A stretch of DNA of 64,000 bases from an uncultured Serinicoccus sp. (lineage in GTDB: Bacteria > Actinomycetota > Actinomycetes > Actinomycetales > Dermatophilaceae), in NCBI RefSeq assembly GCF_947500995.1, contig NZ_CANMUA010000002.1:310001-374000 (forward strand). The letters run 5' to 3'. Numbering within the stretch: position 1 is the first letter of the stretch; every line of letters begins with the position of its first letter. Position numbers and translations under genes: made by a program. Positions 1-9,403 of this stretch are shown in pieces. The notes under the pieces were generated by a model. That model worked only from the letters and a program-made list of their open reading frames with translations, was not told the DNA's origin and made no database searches.

Positions 1-822
1 CGCGGCGCGCTCTCGGACGACGTGCTGACGCTCGGCGGCTCGTGGTCGGCCTACTACTACAACGGCCACATCTACTCCAGCGACATCCAGCAGGGCCTGG
101 ACGTCCTGCGGGTGCGCGGCACCAAGGGTGACCGACGGGTCACCTTCGACGTGCTCAACGCGCAGACGCAGTACCAGTACGCCGAGGGCCGCAACCGCGG
201 CCGGGCGCCGTCCATGAGCGTCCAGGGCGACACGGCGAGCGCCCCGGTGATCCTGCCCGGGTCCCCGGGCGAGGAAGCCCGGGTTCTCAGCGCCGGGGAG
301 GCCGATCGCATGACCGCCCAGAGCCGTGCCGAGGTGGCCGGCGTCAACGAGGCGGACGAGATGTTCATGCACATGATGGCGCCGCACCACCACCAGGCGG
401 TCCTCATGAGCCGGATGGCCCCCAGCCGGGCGCAGAGCCCGGAGGTCAAGGCCCTGGCCGCGCGCATCCTCGTCGAGCAGGGCCTGGAGATCGACGCGAT
501 GCAGGGCTGGCAGGCCCGCAACGACCTGCCGGTCACCGACGAGAAGGCGGCCTACCGGCAGATGATCCGGGACCCGGAGATGGTCGAGCAGATGGGTATG
601 GCGACCCGCCAGGAGATGCGCGCCCTGCGTGGCTCCGAGGGAGCCGAGTTCGACGCCCTCTTCCTCGACCTCATGATCCCCCACCACGAGGGGGCGGTCC
701 GGATGGCCGTCGACGCCAACCTCCACGGTGAGGACGGGTTCGTGCGCCAGTTCAGCACGGATCTCATCGTCACCCAGGAGGCGCAGATCGCCCAGATGGA
801 GCAGATGCGCACCACGGTCTGA
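1..822 (+). CDS. DUF305 domain protein, C-terminal part (5' end outside window)
   Basis: The reading frame is open from the first base (residues RGALSDD precede a GTG at 22), so this is probably the 3' part of a longer gene rather than a gene starting at 22. The first part, with an SSDIQQGLDVLRV stretch, looks like the end of an LVIVD-repeat region. The remainder carries the two His-rich repeats of the DUF305 family: a block around residue 115 with an APHHHQAV core, and a second near residue 215 with a MIPHHEGAV core. DUF305 proteins form helical bundles, are usually secreted or periplasmic, and may bind metal; their role is unsettled. The gene ends at a TGA and runs convergently into the next gene across a strong hairpin. 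Family assignment is firm; the function and the LVIVD part are inference. Confidence 0.8.
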   Translation, partial: RGALSDDVLTLGGSWSAYYYNGHIYSSDIQQGLDVLRVRGTKGDRRVTFDVLNAQTQYQYAEGRNRGRAPSMSVQGDTASAPVILPGSPGEEARVLSAGEADRMTAQSRAEVAGVNEADEMFMHMMAPHHHQAVLMSRMAPSRAQSPEVKALAARILVEQGLEIDAMQGWQARNDLPVTDEKAAYRQMIRDPEMVEQMGMATRQEMRALRGSEGAEFDALFLDLMIPHHEGAVRMAVDANLHGEDGFVRQFSTDLIVTQEAQIAQMEQMRTTV

Positions 823-834
823 TCCGCTGACGGA

Positions 835-862
835 GGGCCCGGCACCGCACGGTGCCGGGCCC
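835..862. terminator. Bidirectional hairpin between convergent genes
   Basis: A perfect 12-bp stem (GGGCCCGGCACC with its complement) and a 4-base GCAC loop lie in the 51-base gap between two convergent genes. There is no long T tract, which is common for actinobacterial terminators. It can serve both strands. Confidence 0.8.
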
Positions 863-873
863 TTCGTGCCGCC

Positions 874-2526
874 TCAGCTGTTCACCCGGATGATCTCCTC
901 CTGGTAGGGCGCGACCACCCCGCCGGAAACCCGGCAGTCCAGCACGAGGAAGGGCCGCTCCTCCGCAGGCTCGGCGGCCCAGGTCTCGAGTCGGTCGAGG
1001 TCGGCCAGGGTCCGCACCACCACCCCCTCGGCGCCCACGCCGCCGGCCAGGGCGGCGAAGTCGACCTGCGGGATGAGCATGGGCGGCAGCGCCAGGCCCT
1101 GCAGCCCGTAGAGGTTGACCTCGGCGCCATAGGCGGCGTCGTTCCAGACCACGGCCAGTCCCGAACCCCCGGCGACCCGCACCGCCGACTCCAGGTCGGA
1201 CAGCGCCATGAGGCCGCCGCCGTCACCGGTGGTGAGCACCACCGTCGACCCGGGCCGGGCCAGGGCCGCGCCGAGCACGGAGGGCCAGCCCAGACCGATG
1301 GACTGGAAGGCGGTGCCCACCATGATCATCCGGTCCGGCGAGGCCACCGGCCAGTACATGTTGGCCCACCCGATGAAGTGCCCGCCGTCGGAGACGACCA
1401 CCCGGTCCTGCGGCAGCAGCTCGCCGATCCGGACCGCCACCGACCGCGGGTCCAGCCGACCGTCCGGCGCGAGGTCCTCCCCCGGGTGGTAGGCGCACAG
1501 GTCACGCACGGGCACGGACTCGCGCCAGCGACCCGGTTCGTGCCCTGCCCCGGTGAGGTGTTCCGTGAGCGCCCGCGCCACGAGGGCCGCGTCACCCCGC
1601 ACGTAGCCCCCCACGTGGGGATGCGTCGCCGCCGGGGCGACGTCGACCTGGAAGAGGCGGGTGCCCGGCGCGAACAGCTCGCCGAAGCGCATGGTGAACT
1701 GGTTGAGCGAGGCGCCGAAGACGACCGCCACGTCGGCCTGGCGCACGAGGTCCAGCGCGCCCTCGGCACCCCAGCCGCCGGCCACCCCCAGGTCGTACTC
1801 CGGCCGGGGGAAGATGCTGCGCCCCAGCGAGGTGGTGGCGGTCACCGCGCCGGTCGCGTCGGCCAGCTCGCCCAGCGCCCCGCCGGCGTCCGCCAGCCAG
1901 GCGCCCCGTCCGGCCAGCAGCAGCGGACGCTGCGCCGCGCCCAGTGCGCGGGCCATCTCCCCGACGGTGCCCTCGGCGTACTCCCCGGTCGGGGCGATCG
2001 GCGAGGGGGCGTGCGGCCCGGGCACCTCCGGGACCGGTCCGACCTCGAGCCGGGCCACGTCGTAGGGCACCGCCAGGACGGTCGGCACCCGGTAGGTCAG
2101 GGCGTGCTCGATGGCGATGACGGTCGTGGCGGCGGCGTCGGTGCGCCCGACCGTGTAGGTGCGGGCGCCGACCGCGGACGCCAGGGCGATCTGGTCGACG
2201 TCCCAGGGGCGCGGGCCGGAGGTGGGCTCGTCCCCCACCACGAGCAGCAGCGGCACCTTGGCCTGCACCGCCTCGGCGAGCGCGGTGAGCGTGTTGGTGA
2301 ACCCGGCGCCGTAGGTGGACGTGGCCGCAGCGATCCGCCCGCAGGCCCGGTGGTGGGCGTCCGCCGCCACCACTCCCCCGGCCTCGTGGCGGACCGCGGT
2401 GAACTGCACGTCGCTCGAGCGCTCGAGGGCGTCCAGGACGTGGGCGTTGCCGTTGCCCATGACCCCGAAGACGTGGTCGACGTGGCGGGCCAGGGTGAGG
2501 GCGACGTGGGCGGAGACGGTGGGCAT
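874..2526 (-). CDS. Thiamine-pyrophosphate-dependent enzyme (acetolactate synthase / benzoylformate decarboxylase family)
   Basis: This 550-residue protein has the three-domain layout of TPP-dependent decarboxylases and synthases. The activating glutamate sits in RHEAGG (about residue 48) of the Pyr domain. The cofactor diphosphate/Mg motif is GDGGG, followed by ND about 28 residues later (residues 433-463). I chose the ATG at 2526 because GAGGAAG lies just upstream; the longer frame to 2613 adds a low-complexity Arg-rich leader. It is the last gene of the minus-strand homoprotocatechuate cluster but is separated from hpaI by 143 bases containing two hairpins, so it may be transcribed separately. 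The substrate is unknown. A 2-oxo acid decarboxylase acting on an aromatic or pathway-derived keto acid would fit the context, but that is inference. Confidence 0.75.
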   Translation of the reverse strand: MPTVSAHVALTLARHVDHVFGVMGNGNAHVLDALERSSDVQFTAVRHEAGGVVAADAHHRACGRIAAATSTYGAGFTNTLTALAEAVQAKVPLLLVVGDEPTSGPRPWDVDQIALASAVGARTYTVGRTDAAATTVIAIEHALTYRVPTVLAVPYDVARLEVGPVPEVPGPHAPSPIAPTGEYAEGTVGEMARALGAAQRPLLLAGRGAWLADAGGALGELADATGAVTATTSLGRSIFPRPEYDLGVAGGWGAEGALDLVRQADVAVVFGASLNQFTMRFGELFAPGTRLFQVDVAPAATHPHVGGYVRGDAALVARALTEHLTGAGHEPGRWRESVPVRDLCAYHPGEDLAPDGRLDPRSVAVRIGELLPQDRVVVSDGGHFIGWANMYWPVASPDRMIMVGTAFQSIGLGWPSVLGAALARPGSTVVLTTGDGGGLMALSDLESAVRVAGGSGLAVVWNDAAYGAEVNLYGLQGLALPPMLIPQVDFAALAGGVGAEGVVVRTLADLDRLETWAAEPAEERPFLVLDCRVSGGVVAPYQEEIIRVNS

Positions 2527-2594
2527 ACGAGCTTCCTCTGCAGAGACATGACGGGATCGAGGCCGTATGTGTCTCGCGCGCCCAGCGCGGCTCC

Positions 2595-2632
2595 GTGCTC
2601 CTTTTTCGAGCACCGGCGCGCAACGGCGCCGG
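2595..2632 (-). other. Two adjacent stem-loops between hpaI and the TPP-enzyme gene
   Basis: Read on the minus strand, a 7-bp stem CCGGCGC/GCGCCGG (2613-2632) is followed at once by a 6-bp stem GTGCTC/GAGCAC with an A-rich loop (2595-2613). They share one base. They could end the hpa transcript or protect it from decay, and may separate expression of the TPP-enzyme gene. The rest of the 143-base gap shows no clear motif. Confidence 0.4.
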
Positions 2633-2669
2633 ACCCCTCGACTATAGGTGCTGGCGCGGGGGTGGCACG

Positions 2670-3470
2670 TCAGGATCGGTGGGAGTCCTCACCGCCGGAG
2701 GGCAGGAACCGTGCGGCCAGCGCCTCCGAGCCGCGGGCGAGCAGCGCGACGTCGGCACCCACGAGGACGAAGGCGGCACCCTGCCCGAGGTAGTCGTCCG
2801 CCACGGCCGGGTCGAAGGCGTTCACCCCGACGGGGGTGCCGGCCGCCCGCGTGGCCTCGAACGTCCGCCGCACGGCTGCCCGCACGTCCGGATGGGTCTG
2901 CTGCCCCAGCAGGCCCATCGACGCCGCGAGGTCGCTCGGCCCCACGAAGACCCCGTCGACGCCGTCGACGGCCGCGATCTCGCCGGCCGCCGCGACCGCG
3001 GCGTCGGACTCGACCTGCACGAAGAGCGACACGTGGTCGTCGGCGTCGCCCAGATAGCCCTCGACCCGGTTCCACCGGGCCGAGCGCCCGAGGGCCGACC
3101 CGACACCGCGGCGTCCCTGCGGCGGGTAGCGCACGGCCGACACCGCCGCGGCGGCCTCCTGCGCGCTCTCGACCATGGGGACGAGGATGGTCTGCGCCCC
3201 CAGGTCCAGGACCTGCTTGATGACCACGGGGTCGGCGGAGGGGACGCGGACGACAGCGACGACGGGGTATGCCGCCACCGCCTGCAGCTGCGCGAGGACC
3301 GACTCCAGCCCGTTGGGAGCGTGCTCCATGTCGATGAGCAGCCAGTCCAGGCCCGAGCCGGCGGCGATCTCGGCCACGAGCGGCGAGCCCGAGCAGACCC
3401 ACACGCCCACCAGCGGGCGGTCGGCGCGCGCGAGCGCGTCGCGGAGGGTGGGGGTCAGACGAAGTGGCAC
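2670..3470 (-). CDS. hpaI: HpcH/HpaI-family aldolase (4-hydroxy-2-oxoheptanedioate aldolase)
   Basis: This cleaves 4-hydroxy-2-oxoheptanedioate to pyruvate and succinic semialdehyde, the last step of homoprotocatechuate meta cleavage. It is 266 residues, normal for the class II HpcH/HpaI family. Visible family motifs are GVWVCSG near the start, LIDMEHAPN, and VQVES with VFVGPSDLAASMG, which carry the metal-binding Glu and Asp. The only sensible start is a GTG at 3470, giving [13 protein letters not shown], which aligns with the usual N terminus. It overlaps the end of hpaH by 16 bases, so translational coupling is likely. The product succinic semialdehyde fits the gabD-like gene at 23980, which carries the same operator as the hpa transcript. 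A related 2-keto-3-deoxy acid aldolase cannot be excluded from sequence alone. Confidence 0.88.
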   Translation of the reverse strand: MPLRLTPTLRDALARADRPLVGVWVCSGSPLVAEIAAGSGLDWLLIDMEHAPNGLESVLAQLQAVAAYPVVAVVRVPSADPVVIKQVLDLGAQTILVPMVESAQEAAAAVSAVRYPPQGRRGVGSALGRSARWNRVEGYLGDADDHVSLFVQVESDAAVAAAGEIAAVDGVDGVFVGPSDLAASMGLLGQQTHPDVRAAVRRTFEATRAAGTPVGVNAFDPAVADDYLGQGAAFVLVGADVALLARGSEALAARFLPSGGEDSHRS

Positions 3471-4240
3471 GTGATGGTCCCCATCTCGGCGTAGTCGCAG
3501 TGGATGGTGTCGCCCTTCGAGACCCACACCGGGCGGGTGAAGGAACCCGCGAGGATGATCTCGCCGGCCTCGAGCCGGTCCCCGTGCTGGTGGACCTTGT
3601 TGGCCAGCCAGGCCACGCCCGTGGCGGGATGGCCGAGGACCCCCGCGGCGACGCCGGTCTCCTCGACCTCGCCGTTGCGGGACAGCACGCCGGGGACCCA
3701 GCGCAGGTCGACCTCGTCCGGGCGCCGGCGGACGTCGCCGAGCACCATCGCCCCGTAGGCCGCGTTGTCGCTGATCGTGTCCACGATCGTCCGGCCCTCG
3801 AGCTCGATGTGGGAGTTGAGGATCTCCAGCGCCGGGACGGCGTGGTCGATCGCCGCCAGCGCGTCCTCCAGGGTGCAGTCCGGCCCGGTCAGCGGCTCGG
3901 CGAGGACGAACGCCAGCTCGACCTCGATGCGGACGTTGGAGAAGTGGTCGACCGGGATCTCAGCTCCGGAGGCGTGGACGGTGTCGTCGAACATGACGCC
4001 GTAGTCCGGCTCGGTGATCCCCGTGGCCTGCTGCATCGCCTTGGAGGTCAGGCCGATCTTGCGGCCCACCAGCCGGCGGCCGGCGGCGAGGTTCGTGTCC
4101 CGCCAGACGCCCTGGATGGCGTAGGAGTCCTCGACCGTCGCCTCGGGGTGGCGCGCGGTGATCCGCGGGACCACCGAGTGCGTCCGGTCGGCCTCGGCCA
4201 GCTCCTCGGCGATCGTCGCGATCTGCTCGGGCGTCAGCAT
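3455..4240 (-). CDS. hpaH: 2-oxo-hept-4-ene-1,7-dioate hydratase
   Basis: This 261-residue protein belongs to the 2-keto-4-pentenoate hydratase family (FAH fold) and hydrates 2-oxohept-4-ene-1,7-dioate to the 4-hydroxy compound used by HpaI. Recognisable blocks are [13 protein letters not shown], the acidic metal-binding residues in [10 protein letters not shown] and [10 protein letters not shown], and the C-terminal [14 protein letters not shown] motif of this family. The ATG start at 4240 is 16 bases from the hpaD stop. Gene order hpaE-hpaD-hpaH-hpaI follows the pathway and supports assignment to the homoprotocatechuate route rather than to catechol cleavage. MhpD-type hydratases are the main alternative, but the neighbours argue against them. 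Confidence 0.88.
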   Translation of the reverse strand: MLTPEQIATIAEELAEADRTHSVVPRITARHPEATVEDSYAIQGVWRDTNLAAGRRLVGRKIGLTSKAMQQATGITEPDYGVMFDDTVHASGAEIPVDHFSNVRIEVELAFVLAEPLTGPDCTLEDALAAIDHAVPALEILNSHIELEGRTIVDTISDNAAYGAMVLGDVRRRPDEVDLRWVPGVLSRNGEVEETGVAAGVLGHPATGVAWLANKVHQHGDRLEAGEIILAGSFTRPVWVSKGDTIHCDYAEMGTITCHFV

Positions 4241-4256
4241 CCCTGGTCCTCCCCGG

Positions 4257-5423
4257 TCACAGCTGGTGCCCCAGCTTGTACTCGCCCTTCTTCCAGTCGG
4301 GCATCTCCTCGTCCTCGTCCCGGCGGGTGTAGGAGAAGCCGTCCGCGCCGATGGTCACCTGCATCTCGGAGTCGTCCGTCCTCGCCACCACCGGCTGCGG
4401 GTTGCCGTCCAGGTCGAGCACAAGGGAGGCCTCGGTGTACCAGGACGGCACCACCGGGTTGCCCCACCAGTCGCGCCGCTGGTTGTCGTGCACGTCCCAG
4501 GTGATGACGGGGTTGTCGGGGTCGCCGGTGTAGTAGTCCTGGGTGTAGATCTCGACCCGGTGCCCGTCCGGGTCGCGCAGGTAGAGGTAGAAGGCGTTGG
4601 ACACGCCGTGCCGGCCGGGACCGCGCTCGATGGCGTCCGACCGGCGCAGCGCGCCGAGCTTGTCGCAGATGGCCAGGATGTTGTGCTTCTCGTGGGTGGA
4701 GAAGGCGACGTGGTGCATCCGCGGACCGTCGCCCCCGGTCATCGCGGTGTCGTGCACGGTCGGCTTGCGCCGCATCCACGCGGCATACACCGTGCCCGCG
4801 TCGTCCTGGATGTCCTCGGTGACCCGGAACCCGAGGTCCTGCATGAACCGCGTGGCGCGCGGCACGTCGGGGGTCACCTGGTTGAAGTGGTCCAGGCGCA
4901 CCAGGGCACCGGGGGTGTAGAGGTCGTAGCGCCACGCCAGCCGCTCGACGTGCTCGACGTCGTGGAAGAACTCGTAGGGGAAGCCCAGCGGGTCGGTGAC
5001 GCGCACGGAGTCGCCGACCCCCCGGGTGAAGCCCTCGGCCCGCCGCTCGACCCGGCACCCGAGCTCGGTGTAGAACGCGACGGCCCTGTCCAGGTCCTCC
5101 GGGGAGCGCACCCGGTAGGAGAACGCCGCCACCGCGGCGACCGGACCCTGGCGCAGGACGAGGTTGTGGTGGATGAACTCCTCGATCGAGCGCAGGTAGA
5201 CGGTGGAGTCGTCCTCCTCGGTGACGGTCAGGCCGAGGACGTCCACGTAGAAGTCGCGGGACGCGGCCAGGTCGGTGACGACGATCTCCATGGAGGCGCA
5301 GCGCAGGATGTCGGGGGCCGGCACCGACGGGGTCGGCACCGGGTCGTCGGTCTGGATGGGTGCCTCCTGGGAGACGTAGTAGCCCGAGGAGGTGAGGGTC
5401 TTGTCGGTATGCCTGTCGCTCAT
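4257..5423 (-). CDS. hpaD: 3,4-dihydroxyphenylacetate 2,3-dioxygenase (type I extradiol)
   Basis: This opens the homoprotocatechuate ring between C2 and C3 with O2. It is a two-module vicinal-oxygen-chelate protein of 388 residues, close to the length of the Brevibacterium and Arthrobacter enzymes. The expected 2-His-1-Glu metal ligands are present: His in VRLDHFNQ (about 179), His in MHHVAFST (about 236) and Glu in HRVEIYTQ (about 290). The long C-terminal tail (GNPVVPSWYTE to the end) that covers the active site in this subfamily is also present. The ATG at 5423 follows AAGGA. A much longer open frame runs upstream, antisense-like and in another frame to hpaE, and I rejected it. The serine-threonine-rich start (residues 1-40) is slightly longer than usual. 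Confidence 0.9.
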   Translation of the reverse strand: MSDRHTDKTLTSSGYYVSQEAPIQTDDPVPTPSVPAPDILRCASMEIVVTDLAASRDFYVDVLGLTVTEEDDSTVYLRSIEEFIHHNLVLRQGPVAAVAAFSYRVRSPEDLDRAVAFYTELGCRVERRAEGFTRGVGDSVRVTDPLGFPYEFFHDVEHVERLAWRYDLYTPGALVRLDHFNQVTPDVPRATRFMQDLGFRVTEDIQDDAGTVYAAWMRRKPTVHDTAMTGGDGPRMHHVAFSTHEKHNILAICDKLGALRRSDAIERGPGRHGVSNAFYLYLRDPDGHRVEIYTQDYYTGDPDNPVITWDVHDNQRRDWWGNPVVPSWYTEASLVLDLDGNPQPVVARTDDSEMQVTIGADGFSYTRRDEDEEMPDWKKGEYKLGHQL

Positions 5424-5476
5424 GTCGCGTCCTTGCGAGGTCGGGGTGGTCGGGGCGGCTGCTCGGGGGCGGGTGG

Positions 5477-7012
<1,536 letters not shown>

Positions 7013-7028
7013 GCTCCTCCTGGGTGGG

Positions 7029-7733
7029 TCAGAACGCCGGGAGACCCAGCGCCTCGTCGGGGTGCTCGTGGATGAGGTAGGCGTCGAGGGTGGCAGACCG
7101 GTGCCGCCGGGCAGCCTTCTCGATCTCGCCCAACGGCGCGCCGCGCTCGATGAGCTGCAGGATGTTCTCGTGCTCGTGCACGGATTCCTGCGCGCGGCCG
7201 GGGACGAAGCTGAAGGTGGAGTCGCGCAGGTGGCCCAGCCGGGCCCACTCGGCCTCGACGAGCTCCAGCAGCCGTGGGTTCGGGCACGGCCCGTAGAGCG
7301 TGGAGTGGAACTCCTGGTTGAGGCGGGTGAAAGCGCGCGGGTCGAAGTGCTCCAGCGTCTCGATCATCAGGTCGTTGATGCTGCGGGCCGTGCGAAGGTC
7401 GTCGGCGCTCAGGCGGCGAGCGGCGAGTGCGGTCGCCGTCCCCTCCAGGATCGACAGCGACTGCATGCTGTGGCGGTACTGCGAGTCGTCCACCATCGAG
7501 ACCCGGGCACCCACGTTGCGCTCGAAGGTCACCAGCCCTTCGGCCTCCAGCTGACGGATCGCCTCGCGGACGGGGACGACGCTCATGTCGAGCTCACCGG
7601 CGATCATGCCGAGCACGAGGCGGTAGCCAGGTGTGAAGTCCTGGCTCGCGATGCGCTCCTTGATCCAGTGGTATGCCCGCTGAGACTTGCTGAGGGACGA
7701 GGCGTCCGCGCTGCTCAGCGCTCCTGGCGCCAT
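7029..7733 (-). CDS. GntR-family regulator, FCD (FadR-like) subfamily
   Basis: This 234-residue regulator has an N-terminal winged helix (MSVVPVREAIRQLEAEGLV) and a C-terminal FCD ligand-binding domain with the Asp/His residues that usually hold a metal (FTRLNQEFHSTLY and SVHEHENILQLIERG). I chose the ATG at 7733, preceded by GCGAGG; a GTG at 7754 has no ribosome-binding site. It overlaps the upstream FAH/RraA gene by 19 bases. FCD regulators usually bind short palindromes with a GT-N-AC core and release DNA when a carboxylic-acid metabolite binds. Three matching palindromes in the window (9320, 15114, 23922) make this the best candidate regulator. That pairing is inference. Confidence 0.85.
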   Translation of the reverse strand: MAPGALSSADASSLSKSQRAYHWIKERIASQDFTPGYRLVLGMIAGELDMSVVPVREAIRQLEAEGLVTFERNVGARVSMVDDSQYRHSMQSLSILEGTATALAARRLSADDLRTARSINDLMIETLEHFDPRAFTRLNQEFHSTLYGPCPNPRLLELVEAEWARLGHLRDSTFSFVPGRAQESVHEHENILQLIERGAPLGEIEKAARRHRSATLDAYLIHEHPDEALGLPAF

Positions 7734-9313
7734 GCGTCGTACCTCGCTCTCCACTCGGCGTTCATGGGGAAGAGCCCGTCGACCGGGTGGCCCTCCGCGA
7801 CCCGCTCCGCGATCCAGGCGTCCTCCGACTCCTTGGCGAGCGCGGCGTCGACGACCTCGTGGACCAGACCCGGGGGAATGACGACGACGCCGTCGGCGTC
7901 GCCCACGAGGACGTCACCGGGCTGGACGGTCGTTCCGCCGCAGGCGATCGTGAGGTCGTGGTCCCAGGGCACGTGCCGACGACCCAGGACCGCAGGATGG
8001 GCGCCCGAGCTGTAGACGGGGATGCCGACCGCGGCTACCGCGTCCAGGTCCCGCACCCCGCCGTCGGTGACGATGCCGGCGGCGCCGTTGGCGTGGGCCC
8101 GGATCGCGAGGATGTCCCCGAGGGTCCCGGAGCCGGACTCGCCCCGGGCCTCGATGACGATGACCTCGCCCTCCCCGACGGCGTCGAAGGCACGCTTCTG
8201 CGCGTTGTAGCCCCCTCCGTGGCTGCGGAAGAGATCTTCGCGGTTGGGCACGAAACGTAGGGTGCGGGCCACCCCGACGAGCTTGGCTCCGGGGTGCAGC
8301 GGCCGGACCCCGTCGATGGTGACGTTGTCGAGGCCGCGCTGCCGCAGCTGTTGCGAGAGCCCGGCGACGGGCACCCGGAGCAACTTGTCCCGCACCTCGG
8401 GGTCCAGGGCCGGGCGAGCGGCACCCTCCTGCGCGGCGTCGTCGGCCGCGGCGTCATCGGCCGCCGCGTCCTCGCCCGGCAGCCCCGCTGCCTCCCGGGA
8501 GCCCCATGCCTCAGCCCGCTGCGTGTCGTCGACGGCGGGCAGGGACCCCAGTCCGGGGTCGAAGCCGATCTCCCCCTGCACCACTGTGGTGACGAGGCGA
8601 CCGCTGGTGGGAGAACCCTCGGCGGTCGGGGCGTCCACCTCGACCTCGACCACGTCCCCGGGGGCGAGGACCGAGGAGCCGGCCGGGGTACCGGTGAGGA
8701 TGACGTCACCGGTCTCCAGGGTGAGGTGCTGCGCGAGGTCGGCGACGATCTGCGGGAGGGAGAAGATGAGCCCTGCAGTGGTGTCCTCCTGCGCGAGCTC
8801 CCCGTTCACCCAGGTACGGACCCGTAGCCCGGCCGGGTCGATGATGCTCGCGTCCAGGAGCTCGGGGCCGACCGGGGTGTAGCCGTCGCGGCCCTTGGAC
8901 CGCGCGTTGGATCCCTTGTCGTTCGCGCGCAGGTCGTAGAGACCCAGGTCGTTGGCGGCGGTCACCCAGCCCACGTACGACCACGCGTCCTCCTCGGTGA
9001 CGTGGCGGGCGGGCCTGCCGATGACGAGCGCCACCTCTCCCTCGAAGGCGAGCAGCTCCGTCGCTGCCGGCCGCTCCACCGTGCCCTGTGTGGCCGCCAC
9101 GGAGCTGGACGGCTTGAGGAAGTAGGACGGTGCCTCCGGGCGGCGGCCGCGCTGGTCGGCCCGTGAGGCGTAGCTGAGGTGGACGGCGACGATCTTCCCC
9201 GGCCGGCACGGGAGCCCGGCGAACCGCGGATCCTGGCGGACCGACGGGCCGTGGCCTGCCGGATCGTACGCCTGCTCGTCGCTCGACACAGGAGCTCCCT
9301 CGCTCGTCATCAT
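7715..9313 (-). CDS. Fused fumarylacetoacetate-hydrolase domain and RraA-like aldolase/decarboxylase domain
   Basis: This 532-residue protein joins two enzymes. Residues about 20-255 are an FAH-fold domain with the acidic metal site (FEGEVALVIG, RANDKGSNARSKGRDGYTPVGPE) and the GDVILTGTPAGS motif, matching HpaG decarboxylase/isomerase. After a linker with an Ala/Asp-rich repeat (EDAAADDAAADDAA, about 285-300), residues about 320-532 are RraA-like, as in 4-hydroxy-4-methyl-2-oxoglutarate aldolases, with the catalytic Arg-Asp in DGGVRD and GDVLVGDADGVVVIP. HpaG makes the substrate for HpaH, so the FAH half fits the pathway; the RraA half could decarboxylate oxaloacetate or cleave an aldol. Tandem ATGs lie at 9313 and 9310, and a palindromic operator lies 7 bases upstream. 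It follows a strong hairpin after dctP and so probably opens the hpa transcript. Confidence 0.82.
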   Translation of the reverse strand: MMTSEGAPVSSDEQAYDPAGHGPSVRQDPRFAGLPCRPGKIVAVHLSYASRADQRGRRPEAPSYFLKPSSSVAATQGTVERPAATELLAFEGEVALVIGRPARHVTEEDAWSYVGWVTAANDLGLYDLRANDKGSNARSKGRDGYTPVGPELLDASIIDPAGLRVRTWVNGELAQEDTTAGLIFSLPQIVADLAQHLTLETGDVILTGTPAGSSVLAPGDVVEVEVDAPTAEGSPTSGRLVTTVVQGEIGFDPGLGSLPAVDDTQRAEAWGSREAAGLPGEDAAADDAAADDAAQEGAARPALDPEVRDKLLRVPVAGLSQQLRQRGLDNVTIDGVRPLHPGAKLVGVARTLRFVPNREDLFRSHGGGYNAQKRAFDAVGEGEVIVIEARGESGSGTLGDILAIRAHANGAAGIVTDGGVRDLDAVAAVGIPVYSSGAHPAVLGRRHVPWDHDLTIACGGTTVQPGDVLVGDADGVVVIPPGLVHEVVDAALAKESEDAWIAERVAEGHPVDGLFPMNAEWRARYDAWRQER

Positions 9314-9318
9314 GAACG

Positions 9319-9332
9319 GATCGTATATGATC
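9319..9332 (-). promoter_or_regulatory. Operator 1 of the ATCGTATAyGAT set (FAH/RraA-hpa transcript)
   Basis: GATCGTATATGATC is a near-perfect palindrome immediately upstream of the start codon of the FAH/RraA gene. The core ATCGTATATGAT recurs exactly at 23922 and with two changes at 15114. The GTAT/ATrC centre fits the FadR-type GntR regulators, one of which is encoded in this transcript. Its position suggests repression. Confidence 0.65.
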
Positions 9333-9367
9333 TCTTCGGGCCGGCACAAGCGCCGTGCCGGCCCGGC

Positions 9368-9398
9368 GCCGACCCCGCCCGGTCCGGGCGGGGTCGGC
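9368..9398 (-). terminator. GC-rich hairpin after dctP
   Basis: A perfect 13-bp stem (GCCGACCCCGCCC and its complement) with a 5-base loop lies six bases past the dctP stop codon. It separates the transporter transcript from the FAH/RraA-hpa transcript. Confidence 0.75.
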
Positions 9399-9403
9399 GG
9401 ACG

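Noticed and set aside
2527-2669. A TPP riboswitch before the TPP-enzyme gene
   Set aside because: No conserved THI-box sequence (CUGAGA or equivalent arms) is visible; only simple hairpins are seen.
874-2793. Several long open frames on the strand opposite the TPP-enzyme gene (for example 1378-2793)
   Set aside because: They are antisense shadows typical of GC-rich genes, with Arg/Pro/Gly-rich composition and no domain motifs.
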